Origin: Rugalucina vietnamica
Taxonomy: Eukaryota > Mollusca > Bivalvia > Lucinida > Lucinidae
NCBI GenBank assembly: GCA_964017185.1
Contig: OZ024871.1
Location: forward strand, 59,819,226-59,883,225
Length of the DNA: 64,000 nucleotides
Direction of reading: 5' to 3'
Both the position numbers and the translations under genes were made by a program. A model generated the notes under the pieces. That model ran no database searches. It was not told the DNA's origin and saw only the letters and a program-made list of their open reading frames with translations. This document shows positions 19,023 to 33,275 of this stretch, in pieces. Position 1 is the stretch's first letter. The number at the start of each line of letters is the position of its first letter.

Positions 19023-22000
19023 TAGTCCATTCATATGAGAAGGTACACGTAGGCAAAGATCAGGAAAAGGCGCAATCAGAAAAAGATTCCCACTCCAAAA
19101 ACCGAGGTGGGAAAAAACCAAACTAACAATCGGGTACTTATACCATGAAACATATCGTAAGCCGAATGAGCAGCTATTTTCCCAATAGGTGGCCACTCAT
19201 TCATATGAGGCCCATATAGTCCAAATGTACGGCCGTTATAGTCCAAAAGAAAGTCCCGTATAGCCCAGTTATGATAGCCAAAGCCCGTATAGTCCATCCA
19301 TTGGACTATTTGGGACATATCGTACATTGCCGCAATGCCCATATAGTCCACTACGGCCCCTATAGTCCATTGCCCGCAATCTACGATAATGCCCATATAG
19401 TCCACTAAGGCCCCTATAGTCCATTGCCGCAATCTACGAGAAATTGCGCAATATGGTCCATACTATCTCCCTTTGAATGATTTTACTGTTTCCAAAGGTA
19501 CTAACCTTTATATTTTACTTACTTCTCTTTAAAGCAGACACCAGTTAAGCATTGTCGTAAGTGCCGGCACATCTATACTGAAAAATCGAGGATGGCCAGC
19601 CGCTTTCGCAAGCGCAAACTTCCCTTCAATACAATGTTTTCGAAAATTCAGAATGACAAGCGAGATTGACGTCATAAGGGCTAAATGTTGGCAGTAGAAT
19701 GAAAGTGCGCATAATCAAACAAGGTGTGTTGCAAGCCCCAACGTAAACCGAGATGCACGTGATCTCCCAGCTGTACCTTAAAACCACTTGAACCGAAACT
19801 TTACGAAAATGAAACACAGATAACAAATATACGAAAGTACGATGAGAGAAAGGGGGTCACTACTTTGACCTTGACATTATGCCCACTTGAAGGTTCTATT
19901 TGTTAATATTGTTCAATGTTTGCTCAATAGTTCCTCGTAGACTCCTAACATAATCATAAAAGGACGTAGACTGCAGAAAAATGACAACTCTAGCTTTGGG
20001 TTTTTTGTTTGTTTTTTCTCTCAGATAGAGCACAAAGAATAGGTTACTACGTAAAAATATATTAAAAAACTTGCTTGATAAAGCTATCCAGGGTTTGAAA
20101 TAATAATAATAAAAAAATAAATAAAGATGACCACACTTCCAATTATCGAGATAAAGACGTTTTTACTACGTTTGATCAAAACTAGTATTATTTTGATTGG
20201 TGACTTGTCTCCCCTGATAAAAGAAGTTCGGTAATAGCAACCAAAAATAGCAACAATTTCCTACGCGAGGGTTAGCAAAGAGGCAAGATTTCTCTAATCC
20301 TAACCCTAACCCAACCAATATACAACACATACATTGCAGACACAAGGTCCTAGCCCTACCCGTTACCGAGATACAGTTCCTCAAAGTCTCATTCATAAAC
20401 GTTTTTACTACTTTACCCTTTAAACTGGTTGAACCCTTTCATATGCACATAAATTTATAGATGTCAGAAAATGTCAGAATGCTTCTGACAATTTTCTGAC
20501 AGCGTAATAAAAGAAGTTCGGTAACATCTGCTAAAAATAGTAACAATTTCCTACGCGGGGGTTAGCAAAGAGGCAACATAACCCTAACCCTTACCTAACC
20601 CTAACCGAATTACATACAAATATCCTTCCGATTACCTCTACCCATCGGAAAATACCTATTCCCTAACCCAAACCAAAACCCTAACCCTAACCCTAACCCT
20701 ACATCAGATCATAACCAAGGTGGGCAAGTTGCCCATCTTCGCACACCAGCTTATACCCTAACCCTAACCCTAACCCTACACCCTAACCCTAACCCTAACC
20801 CTAACCCTCTTAAACCTAACCCTAACCCTAACCCTAACCCCAACCCCCTAACCCTAACCCTAACCCTAACCCCCTAACCCCCTAACCCTACCCCTAACCC
20901 CTAACCCTAACCCTAACCCCAACCCTAACCCCAACCCCAACCCCAACCGTAACCCTGACCCTACCCCTGACCCTAACCCTGACCCTAACCCTCACCCTTA
21001 CTGATATTAAAATATACTGTTTGACGCTAAAATTGACTTCCCTTTGACCCTCGGTGTTGACCCTCGGGGTTGGCATATTCGAATTCTTCATCGAAAATGA
21101 CTTACTACAGAACACAAAATTAACGCTCTAACTCTAACCCTCTTCCAGCTATGCGAAATTCTGAGTTTGCATGCTTACCATAGGGTTAGGGTTGGGGCTA
21201 GGATCAACCTGTGTCAATGTTGTTCTTGCCCAATACTCAGACTACATGTAGGCATAAATACGTGTGTGATATGTCCATGCAGTTACCACGTATAGAGGTC
21301 GAAAGTTTATAACAGTCGCTATTTAACGGTTAACATTTTTTAATAAGCTGGGTAATGTAATGGGTTTTATTAAAAGGGGTTATGGTTAGTAAAGGGTTAA
21401 CCTTTCTGACAAGCTTGGTTATCAAAGGCGTTATGCTGAGTAAATGGTCGAGGGTTAACCTTTTTCGCTAGTTGGGTTATCAAAGGGTTGATTGTGAGTA
21501 AAGGGTTAAGACTTCACCTTTTTGTCTAGCTGGGTTATCAAAAGGTTGATGCTGAGAAAAGTGTAAATGGTTAACCTATTTGACAAGCTGGGGTTATCAA
21601 AAGGGGTAAAGGTAGGTCAAGGGTTAATGCTTAACCTTTTTAGCTAGCTTGGTATTCTGATGGGGTTATGACGAGTTAAGGGTTAAGGGTGAGCCTTTTT
21701 GACTAGCTGGGTTATCTAAAGGTGTTATCAAATATCAAAAAAGGGTTATGGAAAACAAAGGGTTAACCTTTTTAACTAGCTTTGTATTTAACGGTTAGGG
21801 TGCGAAAAGGGTAGAGGGTTACCCTTTTTGACTAGTTTGGTTATCAAAAGGTGTTATCAAAAGCGGTTAAGGTTTAAGCTTTTTTCCTAGCTGGGCTATC
21901 AAAGGGATTATTGTGAGTAAAGGGTTAAGGGTTGAACTTCTTGACAAGCTGGATAATAGAAATGGTTTATGGTAAAGGGTTAAGTGTTAACCCTTTTGAC

Positions 22001-23773
22001 TAGATGGGTTATCAAAAGGGGTTATCAAAAGGGGTAATGGTGAAAGAAAAAAGGGGGTTAAAGGGTGAACCTTTTCGACTAGCATTGCTATCAAAAGCGA
22101 TTATGATGAGTAAATGGTTGAGGTTTAACCCTCTTATGGTATGGTAAGTAGAGGGTTAAGGGTTTATCTTTATGACTAGCTGGGTTATCAAAATGGGTTA
22201 TCAAAAGGGGCTATGGTGAGTAAAGGGTTAAGGGTTAGGGTTAGGGTTAGGGTTAGGGTTAGTGTAAAATGTTGAAATCGAAGTATATTTGAATGTATTT
22301 TGCTATCGTCGTCGGTTTATAAATGGTCACTGGTGAGGGTCCCGTACCCGAAATTGCGCAGTATGGTCCATATTATCTCCCTTTGAATGTTTTTACTGCT
22401 TCCAAAGGTACTAACCTTTATATTTTACTTACTTCTCTTGGAAGCAGGCACCAGTACAGCATTATCCTAGGTGTAGGCACATCTATATTGAAAAATCGTG
22501 GATGGCCACTTGCTGTCAACCGCGCAAACTACCCTCCAATACAATGCTTTCGAAAATTCTGAATGACAAGCGAGATTGACGACATAAGGGCTACATGTTG
22601 CCAGTAGAACGAACATGTTGCCAGTAGAATAACCTTTTTGACTGGCTGGTTTTGTCAAGAGAGTTCATGTGAGTAAAGAACTAAGGGTAAATGAATTTCA
22701 CCCGATGGGTAATCAAAAGGGGTTATGGTGAGTAAAGGGTTAAGGGTTAACCCTTTTACAAGCTTGGATATCAAAAGGGGTTATGGAGAGTAAAGTGTTA
22801 AGGGTTAACCTTTGTTCTTATATTTTTAGACAAACACATGTGATTTGACACGAGCCACGTGTTACATAGAACCAATCAGAAGCCGCACCATAACAGCTGA
22901 AGGCGGAGCTCCTCATCTCTCATCCCTCATTTCGTCATTTGTCCCCTACCCTAACCCTAACCCTAACCCCTAACCCTAACCCTAACCCTAACCCTAAACG
23001 TTTTTTACTACTATACCCTTTAAACTGATGGAACCTTTTCAGATGTAAATAAAATGATAGATGTCAGAAAATGTCAGAATGCTTCTGACAGTTTTCTGAC
23101 AGCGTAATAAAAGAAGTTCGGTAACATCTACTAAAAATAGTAACACTTTCCTACGCGAGGGTTAGCAAAGAGGCAACATAACCCTAACCCTTACCTAACC
23201 CTAACCGAATTACCTACAAATATCCTTCCGAGTACTTGGACTCATCGGAAAATACCTATTCCCTAACTCTAAACCCTTGCCCTAACCCTAACCCTTACAA
23301 TAACCCAACCCTAACCCTAACCCCTAACCCCTAACCCTATCCCTAACCCCTAACCCTAACCCTAACCCTAACCCTAACCCAAACCCTAACCCTAACCCTA
23401 ACCCTAACCCTAACCCTAACCCTATTTTAGTAGATGTTACCGAACTTCTTTTATGCTGTCAGAAAATTGTCAGAAGCATTCTGACATTTTCTGACATTTA
23501 TAAATTTATACACATCTGAAAAAGTTCAACCAATGGGAAGTATTGGACAAAACAACATTAATATACTAGTATACCGGGGTTTTGGAAAGCCAGCTAAAGA
23601 AAGTTTGGTTAGCTGAGTTCCTGTTTTATGCCCCACTCAACAGCTAGTCATATGGAGACGTGAGCTATAGCAAAGCAAGAAATTAGGGATAGCAGAGGAT
23701 AAATTTTTATATTTTCAATTTTCATTTAATGTTTCATTATTTTTGTTTATTTTTTTAAGTTTTTTGGCACTTC
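19023..23773 (+). repeat. Repeat unit U5 (4751 bp, A-short/B-long, private SNP)
   Basis: Site A (20756) has three hexamers and site B (23384) six. This unit alone has C at 20050 (ACTACGTAAA) where the others have T (ACTATGTAAA). Palindromes start at 20462, 23062 and 23457. It opens a run of four A-short units. Confidence 0.96.
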
Positions 23774-26700
23774 TAGTCCATTCATATGAGAAGGTACACG
23801 TAGGCAAAGATCAGGAAAAGGCGCAATCAGAAAAAGATTCCCACTCCAAAAACCGAGGTGGGAAAAAACCAAACTAACAATCGGGTACTTATACCATGAA
23901 ACATATCGTAAGCCGAATGAGCAGCTATTTTCCCAATAGGTGGCCACTCATTCATATGAGGCCCATATAGTCCAAATGTACGGCCGTTATAGTCCAAAAG
24001 AAAGTCCCGTATAGCCCAGTTATGATAGCCAAAGCCCGTATAGTCCATCCATTGGACTATTTGGGACATATCGTACATTGCCGCAATGCCCATATAGTCC
24101 ACTACGGCCCCTATAGTCCATTGCCCGCAATCTACGATAATGCCCATATAGTCCACTAAGGCCCCTATAGTCCATTGCCGCAATCTACGAGAAATTGCGC
24201 AATATGGTCCATACTATCTCCCTTTGAATGATTTTACTGTTTCCAAAGGTACTAACCTTTATATTTTACTTACTTCTCTTTAAAGCAGACACCAGTTAAG
24301 CATTGTCGTAAGTGCCGGCACATCTATACTGAAAAATCGAGGATGGCCAGCCGCTTTCGCAAGCGCAAACTTCCCTTCAATACAATGTTTTCGAAAATTC
24401 AGAATGACAAGCGAGATTGACGTCATAAGGGCTAAATGTTGGCAGTAGAATGAAAGTGCGCATAATCAAACAAGGTGTGTTGCAAGCCCCAACGTAAACC
24501 GAGATGCACGTGATCTCCCAGCTGTACCTTAAAACCACTTGAACCGAAACTTTACGAAAATGAAACACAGATAACAAATATACGAAAGTACGATGAGAGA
24601 AAGGGGGTCACTACTTTGACCTTGACATTATGCCCACTTGAAGGTTCTATTTGTTAATATTGTTCAATGTTTGCTCAATAGTTCCTCGTAGACTCCTAAC
24701 ATAATCATAAAAGGACGTAGACTGCAGAAAAATGACAACTCTAGCTTTGGGTTTTTTGTTTGTTTTTTCTCTCAGATAGAGCACAAAGAATAGGTTACTA
24801 TGTAAAAATATATTAAAAAACTTGCTTGATAAAGCTATCCAGGGTTTGAAATAATAATAATAAAAAAATAAATAAAGATGACCACACTTCCAATTATCGA
24901 GATAAAGACGTTTTTACTACGTTTGATCAAAACTAGTATTATTTTGATTGGTGACTTGTCTCCCCTGATAAAAGAAGTTCGGTAATAGCAACCAAAAATA
25001 GCAACAATTTCCTACGCGAGGGTTAGCAAAGAGGCAAGATTTCTCTAATCCTAACCCTAACCCAACCAATATACAACACATACATTGCAGACACAAGGTC
25101 CTAGCCCTACCCGTTACCGAGATACAGTTCCTCAAAGTCTCATTCATAAACGTTTTTACTACTTTACCCTTTAAACTGGTTGAACCCTTTCATATGCACA
25201 TAAATTTATAGATGTCAGAAAATGTCAGAATGCTTCTGACAATTTTCTGACAGCGTAATAAAAGAAGTTCGGTAACATCTGCTAAAAATAGTAACAATTT
25301 CCTACGCGGGGGTTAGCAAAGAGGCAACATAACCCTAACCCTTACCTAACCCTAACCGAATTACATACAAATATCCTTCCGATTACCTCTACCCATCGGA
25401 AAATACCTATTCCCTAACCCAAACCAAAACCCTAACCCTAACCCTAACCCTACATCAGATCATAACCAAGGTGGGCAAGTTGCCCATCTTCGCACACCAG
25501 CTTATACCCTAACCCTAACCCTAACCCTACACCCTAACCCTAACCCTAACCCTAACCCTCTTAAACCTAACCCTAACCCTAACCCTAACCCCAACCCCCT
25601 AACCCTAACCCTAACCCTAACCCCCTAACCCCCTAACCCTACCCCTAACCCCTAACCCTAACCCTAACCCCAACCCTAACCCCAACCCCAACCCCAACCG
25701 TAACCCTGACCCTACCCCTGACCCTAACCCTGACCCTAACCCTCACCCTTACTGATATTAAAATATACTGTTTGACGCTAAAATTGACTTCCCTTTGACC
25801 CTCGGTGTTGACCCTCGGGGTTGGCATATTCGAATTCTTCATCGAAAATGACTTACTACAGAACACAAAATTAACGCTCTAACTCTAACCCTCTTCCAGC
25901 TATGCGAAATTCTGAGTTTGCATGCTTACCATAGGGTTAGGGTTGGGGCTAGGATCAACCTGTGTCAATGTTGTTCTTGCCCAATACTCAGACTACATGT
26001 AGGCATAAATACGTGTGTGATATGTCCATGCAGTTACCACGTATAGAGGTCGAAAGTTTATAACAGTCGCTATTTAACGGTTAACATTTTTTAATAAGCT
26101 GGGTAATGTAATGGGTTTTATTAAAAGGGGTTATGGTTAGTAAAGGGTTAACCTTTCTGACAAGCTTGGTTATCAAAGGCGTTATGCTGAGTAAATGGTC
26201 GAGGGTTAACCTTTTTCGCTAGTTGGGTTATCAAAGGGTTGATTGTGAGTAAAGGGTTAAGACTTCACCTTTTTGTCTAGCTGGGTTATCAAAAGGTTGA
26301 TGCTGAGAAAAGTGTAAATGGTTAACCTATTTGACAAGCTGGGGTTATCAAAAGGGGTAAAGGTAGGTCAAGGGTTAATGCTTAACCTTTTTAGCTAGCT
26401 TGGTATTCTGATGGGGTTATGACGAGTTAAGGGTTAAGGGTGAGCCTTTTTGACTAGCTGGGTTATCTAAAGGTGTTATCAAATATCAAAAAAGGGTTAT
26501 GGAAAACAAAGGGTTAACCTTTTTAACTAGCTTTGTATTTAACGGTTAGGGTGCGAAAAGGGTAGAGGGTTACCCTTTTTGACTAGTTTGGTTATCAAAA
26601 GGTGTTATCAAAAGCGGTTAAGGTTTAAGCTTTTTTCCTAGCTGGGCTATCAAAGGGATTATTGTGAGTAAAGGGTTAAGGGTTGAACTTCTTGACAAGC

Positions 26701-28524
26701 TGGATAATAGAAATGGTTTATGGTAAAGGGTTAAGTGTTAACCCTTTTGACTAGATGGGTTATCAAAAGGGGTTATCAAAAGGGGTAATGGTGAAAGAAA
26801 AAAGGGGGTTAAAGGGTGAACCTTTTCGACTAGCATTGCTATCAAAAGCGATTATGATGAGTAAATGGTTGAGGTTTAACCCTCTTATGGTATGGTAAGT
26901 AGAGGGTTAAGGGTTTATCTTTATGACTAGCTGGGTTATCAAAATGGGTTATCAAAAGGGGCTATGGTGAGTAAAGGGTTAAGGGTTAGGGTTAGGGTTA
27001 GGGTTAGGGTTAGTGTAAAATGTTGAAATCGAAGTATATTTGAATGTATTTTGCTATCGTCGTCGGTTTATAAATGGTCACTGGTGAGGGTCCCGTACCC
27101 GAAATTGCGCAGTATGGTCCATATTATCTCCCTTTGAATGTTTTTACTGCTTCCAAAGGTACTAACCTTTATATTTTACTTACTTCTCTTGGAAGCAGGC
27201 ACCAGTACAGCATTATCCTAGGTGTAGGCACATCTATATTGAAAAATCGTGGATGGCCACTTGCTGTCAACCGCGCAAACTACCCTCCAATACAATGCTT
27301 TCGAAAATTCTGAATGACAAGCGAGATTGACGACATAAGGGCTACATGTTGCCAGTAGAACGAACATGTTGCCAGTAGAATAACCTTTTTGACTGGCTGG
27401 TTTTGTCAAGAGAGCTCATGTGAGTAAAGAACTAAGGGTAAATGAATTTCACCCGATGGGTAATCAAAAGGGGTTATGGTGAGTAAAGGGTTAAGGGTTA
27501 ACCCTTTTACAAGCTTGGATATCAAAAGGGGTTATGGAGAGTAAAGTGTTAAGGGTTAACCTTTGTTCTTATATTTTTAGACAAACACATGTGATTTGAC
27601 ACGAGCCACGTGTTACATAGAACCAATCAGAAGCCGCACCATAACAGCTGAAGGCGGAGCTCCTCATCTCTCATCCCTCATTTCGTCATTTGTCCCCTAC
27701 CCTAACCCTAACCCTAACCCCTAACCCTAACCCTAACCCTAACCCTAAACGTTTTTTACTACTATACCCTTTAAACTGATGGAACCTTTTCAGATGTAAA
27801 TAAAATGATAGATGTCAGAAAATGTCAGAATGCTTCTGACAGTTTTCTGACAGCGTAATAAAAGAAGTTCGGTAACATCTACTAAAAATAGTAACACTTT
27901 CCTACGCGAGGGTTAGCAAAGAGGCAACATAACCCTAACCCTTACCTAACCCTAACCGAATTACCTACAAATATCCTTCCGAGTACTTGGACTCATCGGA
28001 AAATACCTATTCCCTAACTCTAAACCCTTGCCCTAACCCTAACCCTTACAATAACCCAACCCTAACCCTAACCCCTAACCCCTAACCCTATCCCTAACCC
28101 CTAACCCTAACCCTAACCCTAACCCTAACCCAAACCCTAACCCTAACCCTAACCCTAACCCTAACCCTAACCCTATTTTAGTAGATGTTACCGAACTTCT
28201 TTTATGCTGTCAGAAAATTGTCAGAAGCATTCTGACATTTTCTGACATTTATAAATTTATACACATCTGAAAAAGTTCAACCAATGGGAAGTATTGGACA
28301 AAACAACATTAATATACTAGTATACCGGGGTTTTGGAAAGCCAGCTAAAGAAAGTTTGGTTAGCTGAGTTCCTGTTTTATGCCCCACTCAACAGCTAGTC
28401 ATATGGAGACGTGAGCTATAGCAAAGCAAGAAATTAGGGATAGCAGAGGATAAATTTTTATATTTTCAATTTTCATTTAATGTTTCATTATTTTTGTTTA
28501 TTTTTTTAAGTTTTTTGGCACTTC
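23774..28524 (+). repeat. Repeat unit U6 (4751 bp, A-short/B-long, SNP shared with U7)
   Basis: Site A (25507) is short and site B (28135) long. C at 27415 replaces the usual T and creates GAGCTC; the only other unit seen with it is the adjacent U7. Palindromes start at 25213, 27813 and 28208. Confidence 0.96.
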
Positions 28525-31500
28525 TAGTCCATTCATATGAGAAGGTACACGTAGGCAAAGATCAGGAAAAGGCGCAATCAGAAAAAGATTCCCACTCCAA
28601 AAACCGAGGTGGGAAAAAACCAAACTAACAATCGGGTACTTATACCATGAAACATATCGTAAGCCGAATGAGCAGCTATTTTCCCAATAGGTGGCCACTC
28701 ATTCATATGAGGCCCATATAGTCCAAATGTACGGCCGTTATAGTCCAAAAGAAAGTCCCGTATAGCCCAGTTATGATAGCCAAAGCCCGTATAGTCCATC
28801 CATTGGACTATTTGGGACATATCGTACATTGCCGCAATGCCCATATAGTCCACTACGGCCCCTATAGTCCATTGCCCGCAATCTACGATAATGCCCATAT
28901 AGTCCACTAAGGCCCCTATAGTCCATTGCCGCAATCTACGAGAAATTGCGCAATATGGTCCATACTATCTCCCTTTGAATGATTTTACTGTTTCCAAAGG
29001 TACTAACCTTTATATTTTACTTACTTCTCTTTAAAGCAGACACCAGTTAAGCATTGTCGTAAGTGCCGGCACATCTATACTGAAAAATCGAGGATGGCCA
29101 GCCGCTTTCGCAAGCGCAAACTTCCCTTCAATACAATGTTTTCGAAAATTCAGAATGACAAGCGAGATTGACGTCATAAGGGCTAAATGTTGGCAGTAGA
29201 ATGAAAGTGCGCATAATCAAACAAGGTGTGTTGCAAGCCCCAACGTAAACCGAGATGCACGTGATCTCCCAGCTGTACCTTAAAACCACTTGAACCGAAA
29301 CTTTACGAAAATGAAACACAGATAACAAATATACGAAAGTACGATGAGAGAAAGGGGGTCACTACTTTGACCTTGACATTATGCCCACTTGAAGGTTCTA
29401 TTTGTTAATATTGTTCAATGTTTGCTCAATAGTTCCTCGTAGACTCCTAACATAATCATAAAAGGACGTAGACTGCAGAAAAATGACAACTCTAGCTTTG
29501 GGTTTTTTGTTTGTTTTTTCTCTCAGATAGAGCACAAAGAATAGGTTACTATGTAAAAATATATTAAAAAACTTGCTTGATAAAGCTATCCAGGGTTTGA
29601 AATAATAATAATAAAAAAATAAATAAAGATGACCACACTTCCAATTATCGAGATAAAGACGTTTTTACTACGTTTGATCAAAACTAGTATTATTTTGATT
29701 GGTGACTTGTCTCCCCTGATAAAAGAAGTTCGGTAATAGCAACCAAAAATAGCAACAATTTCCTACGCGAGGGTTAGCAAAGAGGCAAGATTTCTCTAAT
29801 CCTAACCCTAACCCAACCAATATACAACACATACATTGCAGACACAAGGTCCTAGCCCTACCCGTTACCGAGATACAGTTCCTCAAAGTCTCATTCATAA
29901 ACGTTTTTACTACTTTACCCTTTAAACTGGTTGAACCCTTTCATATGCACATAAATTTATAGATGTCAGAAAATGTCAGAATGCTTCTGACAATTTTCTG
30001 ACAGCGTAATAAAAGAAGTTCGGTAACATCTGCTAAAAATAGTAACAATTTCCTACGCGGGGGTTAGCAAAGAGGCAACATAACCCTAACCCTTACCTAA
30101 CCCTAACCGAATTACATACAAATATCCTTCCGATTACCTCTACCCATCGGAAAATACCTATTCCCTAACCCAAACCAAAACCCTAACCCTAACCCTAACC
30201 CTACATCAGATCATAACCAAGGTGGGCAAGTTGCCCATCTTCGCACACCAGCTTATACCCTAACCCTAACCCTAACCCTACACCCTAACCCTAACCCTAA
30301 CCCTAACCCTCTTAAACCTAACCCTAACCCTAACCCTAACCCCAACCCCCTAACCCTAACCCTAACCCTAACCCCCTAACCCCCTAACCCTACCCCTAAC
30401 CCCTAACCCTAACCCTAACCCCAACCCTAACCCCAACCCCAACCCCAACCGTAACCCTGACCCTACCCCTGACCCTAACCCTGACCCTAACCCTCACCCT
30501 TACTGATATTAAAATATACTGTTTGACGCTAAAATTGACTTCCCTTTGACCCTCGGTGTTGACCCTCGGGGTTGGCATATTCGAATTCTTCATCGAAAAT
30601 GACTTACTACAGAACACAAAATTAACGCTCTAACTCTAACCCTCTTCCAGCTATGCGAAATTCTGAGTTTGCATGCTTACCATAGGGTTAGGGTTGGGGC
30701 TAGGATCAACCTGTGTCAATGTTGTTCTTGCCCAATACTCAGACTACATGTAGGCATAAATACGTGTGTGATATGTCCATGCAGTTACCACGTATAGAGG
30801 TCGAAAGTTTATAACAGTCGCTATTTAACGGTTAACATTTTTTAATAAGCTGGGTAATGTAATGGGTTTTATTAAAAGGGGTTATGGTTAGTAAAGGGTT
30901 AACCTTTCTGACAAGCTTGGTTATCAAAGGCGTTATGCTGAGTAAATGGTCGAGGGTTAACCTTTTTCGCTAGTTGGGTTATCAAAGGGTTGATTGTGAG
31001 TAAAGGGTTAAGACTTCACCTTTTTGTCTAGCTGGGTTATCAAAAGGTTGATGCTGAGAAAAGTGTAAATGGTTAACCTATTTGACAAGCTGGGGTTATC
31101 AAAAGGGGTAAAGGTAGGTCAAGGGTTAATGCTTAACCTTTTTAGCTAGCTTGGTATTCTGATGGGGTTATGACGAGTTAAGGGTTAAGGGTGAGCCTTT
31201 TTGACTAGCTGGGTTATCTAAAGGTGTTATCAAATATCAAAAAAGGGTTATGGAAAACAAAGGGTTAACCTTTTTAACTAGCTTTGTATTTAACGGTTAG
31301 GGTGCGAAAAGGGTAGAGGGTTACCCTTTTTGACTAGTTTGGTTATCAAAAGGTGTTATCAAAAGCGGTTAAGGTTTAAGCTTTTTTCCTAGCTGGGCTA
31401 TCAAAGGGATTATTGTGAGTAAAGGGTTAAGGGTTGAACTTCTTGACAAGCTGGATAATAGAAATGGTTTATGGTAAAGGGTTAAGTGTTAACCCTTTTG

Positions 31501-33275
31501 ACTAGATGGGTTATCAAAAGGGGTTATCAAAAGGGGTAATGGTGAAAGAAAAAAGGGGGTTAAAGGGTGAACCTTTTCGACTAGCATTGCTATCAAAAGC
31601 GATTATGATGAGTAAATGGTTGAGGTTTAACCCTCTTATGGTATGGTAAGTAGAGGGTTAAGGGTTTATCTTTATGACTAGCTGGGTTATCAAAATGGGT
31701 TATCAAAAGGGGCTATGGTGAGTAAAGGGTTAAGGGTTAGGGTTAGGGTTAGGGTTAGGGTTAGTGTAAAATGTTGAAATCGAAGTATATTTGAATGTAT
31801 TTTGCTATCGTCGTCGGTTTATAAATGGTCACTGGTGAGGGTCCCGTACCCGAAATTGCGCAGTATGGTCCATATTATCTCCCTTTGAATGTTTTTACTG
31901 CTTCCAAAGGTACTAACCTTTATATTTTACTTACTTCTCTTGGAAGCAGGCACCAGTACAGCATTATCCTAGGTGTAGGCACATCTATATTGAAAAATCG
32001 TGGATGGCCACTTGCTGTCAACCGCGCAAACTACCCTCCAATACAATGCTTTCGAAAATTCTGAATGACAAGCGAGATTGACGACATAAGGGCTACATGT
32101 TGCCAGTAGAACGAACATGTTGCCAGTAGAATAACCTTTTTGACTGGCTGGTTTTGTCAAGAGAGCTCATGTGAGTAAAGAACTAAGGGTAAATGAATTT
32201 CACCCGATGGGTAATCAAAAGGGGTTATGGTGAGTAAAGGGTTAAGGGTTAACCCTTTTACAAGCTTGGATATCAAAAGGGGTTATGGAGAGTAAAGTGT
32301 TAAGGGTTAACCTTTGTTCTTATATTTTTAGACAAACACATGTGATTTGACACGAGCCACGTGTTACATAGAACCAATCAGAAGCCGCACCATAACAGCT
32401 GAAGGCGGAGCTCCTCATCTCTCATCCCTCATTTCGTCATTTGTCCCCTACCCTAACCCTAACCCTAACCCCTAACCCTAACCCTAACCCTAACCCTAAA
32501 CGTTTTTTACTACTATACCCTTTAAACTGATGGAACCTTTTCAGATGTAAATAAAATGATAGATGTCAGAAAATGTCAGAATGCTTCTGACAGTTTTCTG
32601 ACAGCGTAATAAAAGAAGTTCGGTAACATCTACTAAAAATAGTAACACTTTCCTACGCGAGGGTTAGCAAAGAGGCAACATAACCCTAACCCTTACCTAA
32701 CCCTAACCGAATTACCTACAAATATCCTTCCGAGTACTTGGACTCATCGGAAAATACCTATTCCCTAACTCTAAACCCTTGCCCTAACCCTAACCCTTAC
32801 AATAACCCAACCCTAACCCTAACCCCTAACCCCTAACCCTATCCCTAACCCCTAACCCTAACCCTAACCCTAACCCTAACCCAAACCCTAACCCTAACCC
32901 TAACCCTAACCCTAACCCTAACCCTATTTTAGTAGATGTTACCGAACTTCTTTTATGCTGTCAGAAAATTGTCAGAAGCATTCTGACATTTTCTGACATT
33001 TATAAATTTATACACATCTGAAAAAGTTCAACCAATGGGAAGTATTGGACAAAACAACATTAATATACTAGTATACCGGGGTTTTGGAAAGCCAGCTAAA
33101 GAAAGTTTGGTTAGCTGAGTTCCTGTTTTATGCCCCACTCAACAGCTAGTCATATGGAGACGTGAGCTATAGCAAAGCAAGAAATTAGGGATAGCAGAGG
33201 ATAAATTTTTATATTTTCAATTTTCATTTAATGTTTCATTATTTTTGTTTATTTTTTTAAGTTTTTTGGCACTTC
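28525..33275 (+). repeat. Repeat unit U7 (4751 bp, A-short/B-long, SNP shared with U6)
   Basis: Site A (30258) is short and site B (32886) long. It has the same C as U6, here at 32166 within GAGCTC, and so looks like its nearest relative. Palindromes start at 29964, 32564 and 32959. Confidence 0.96.
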
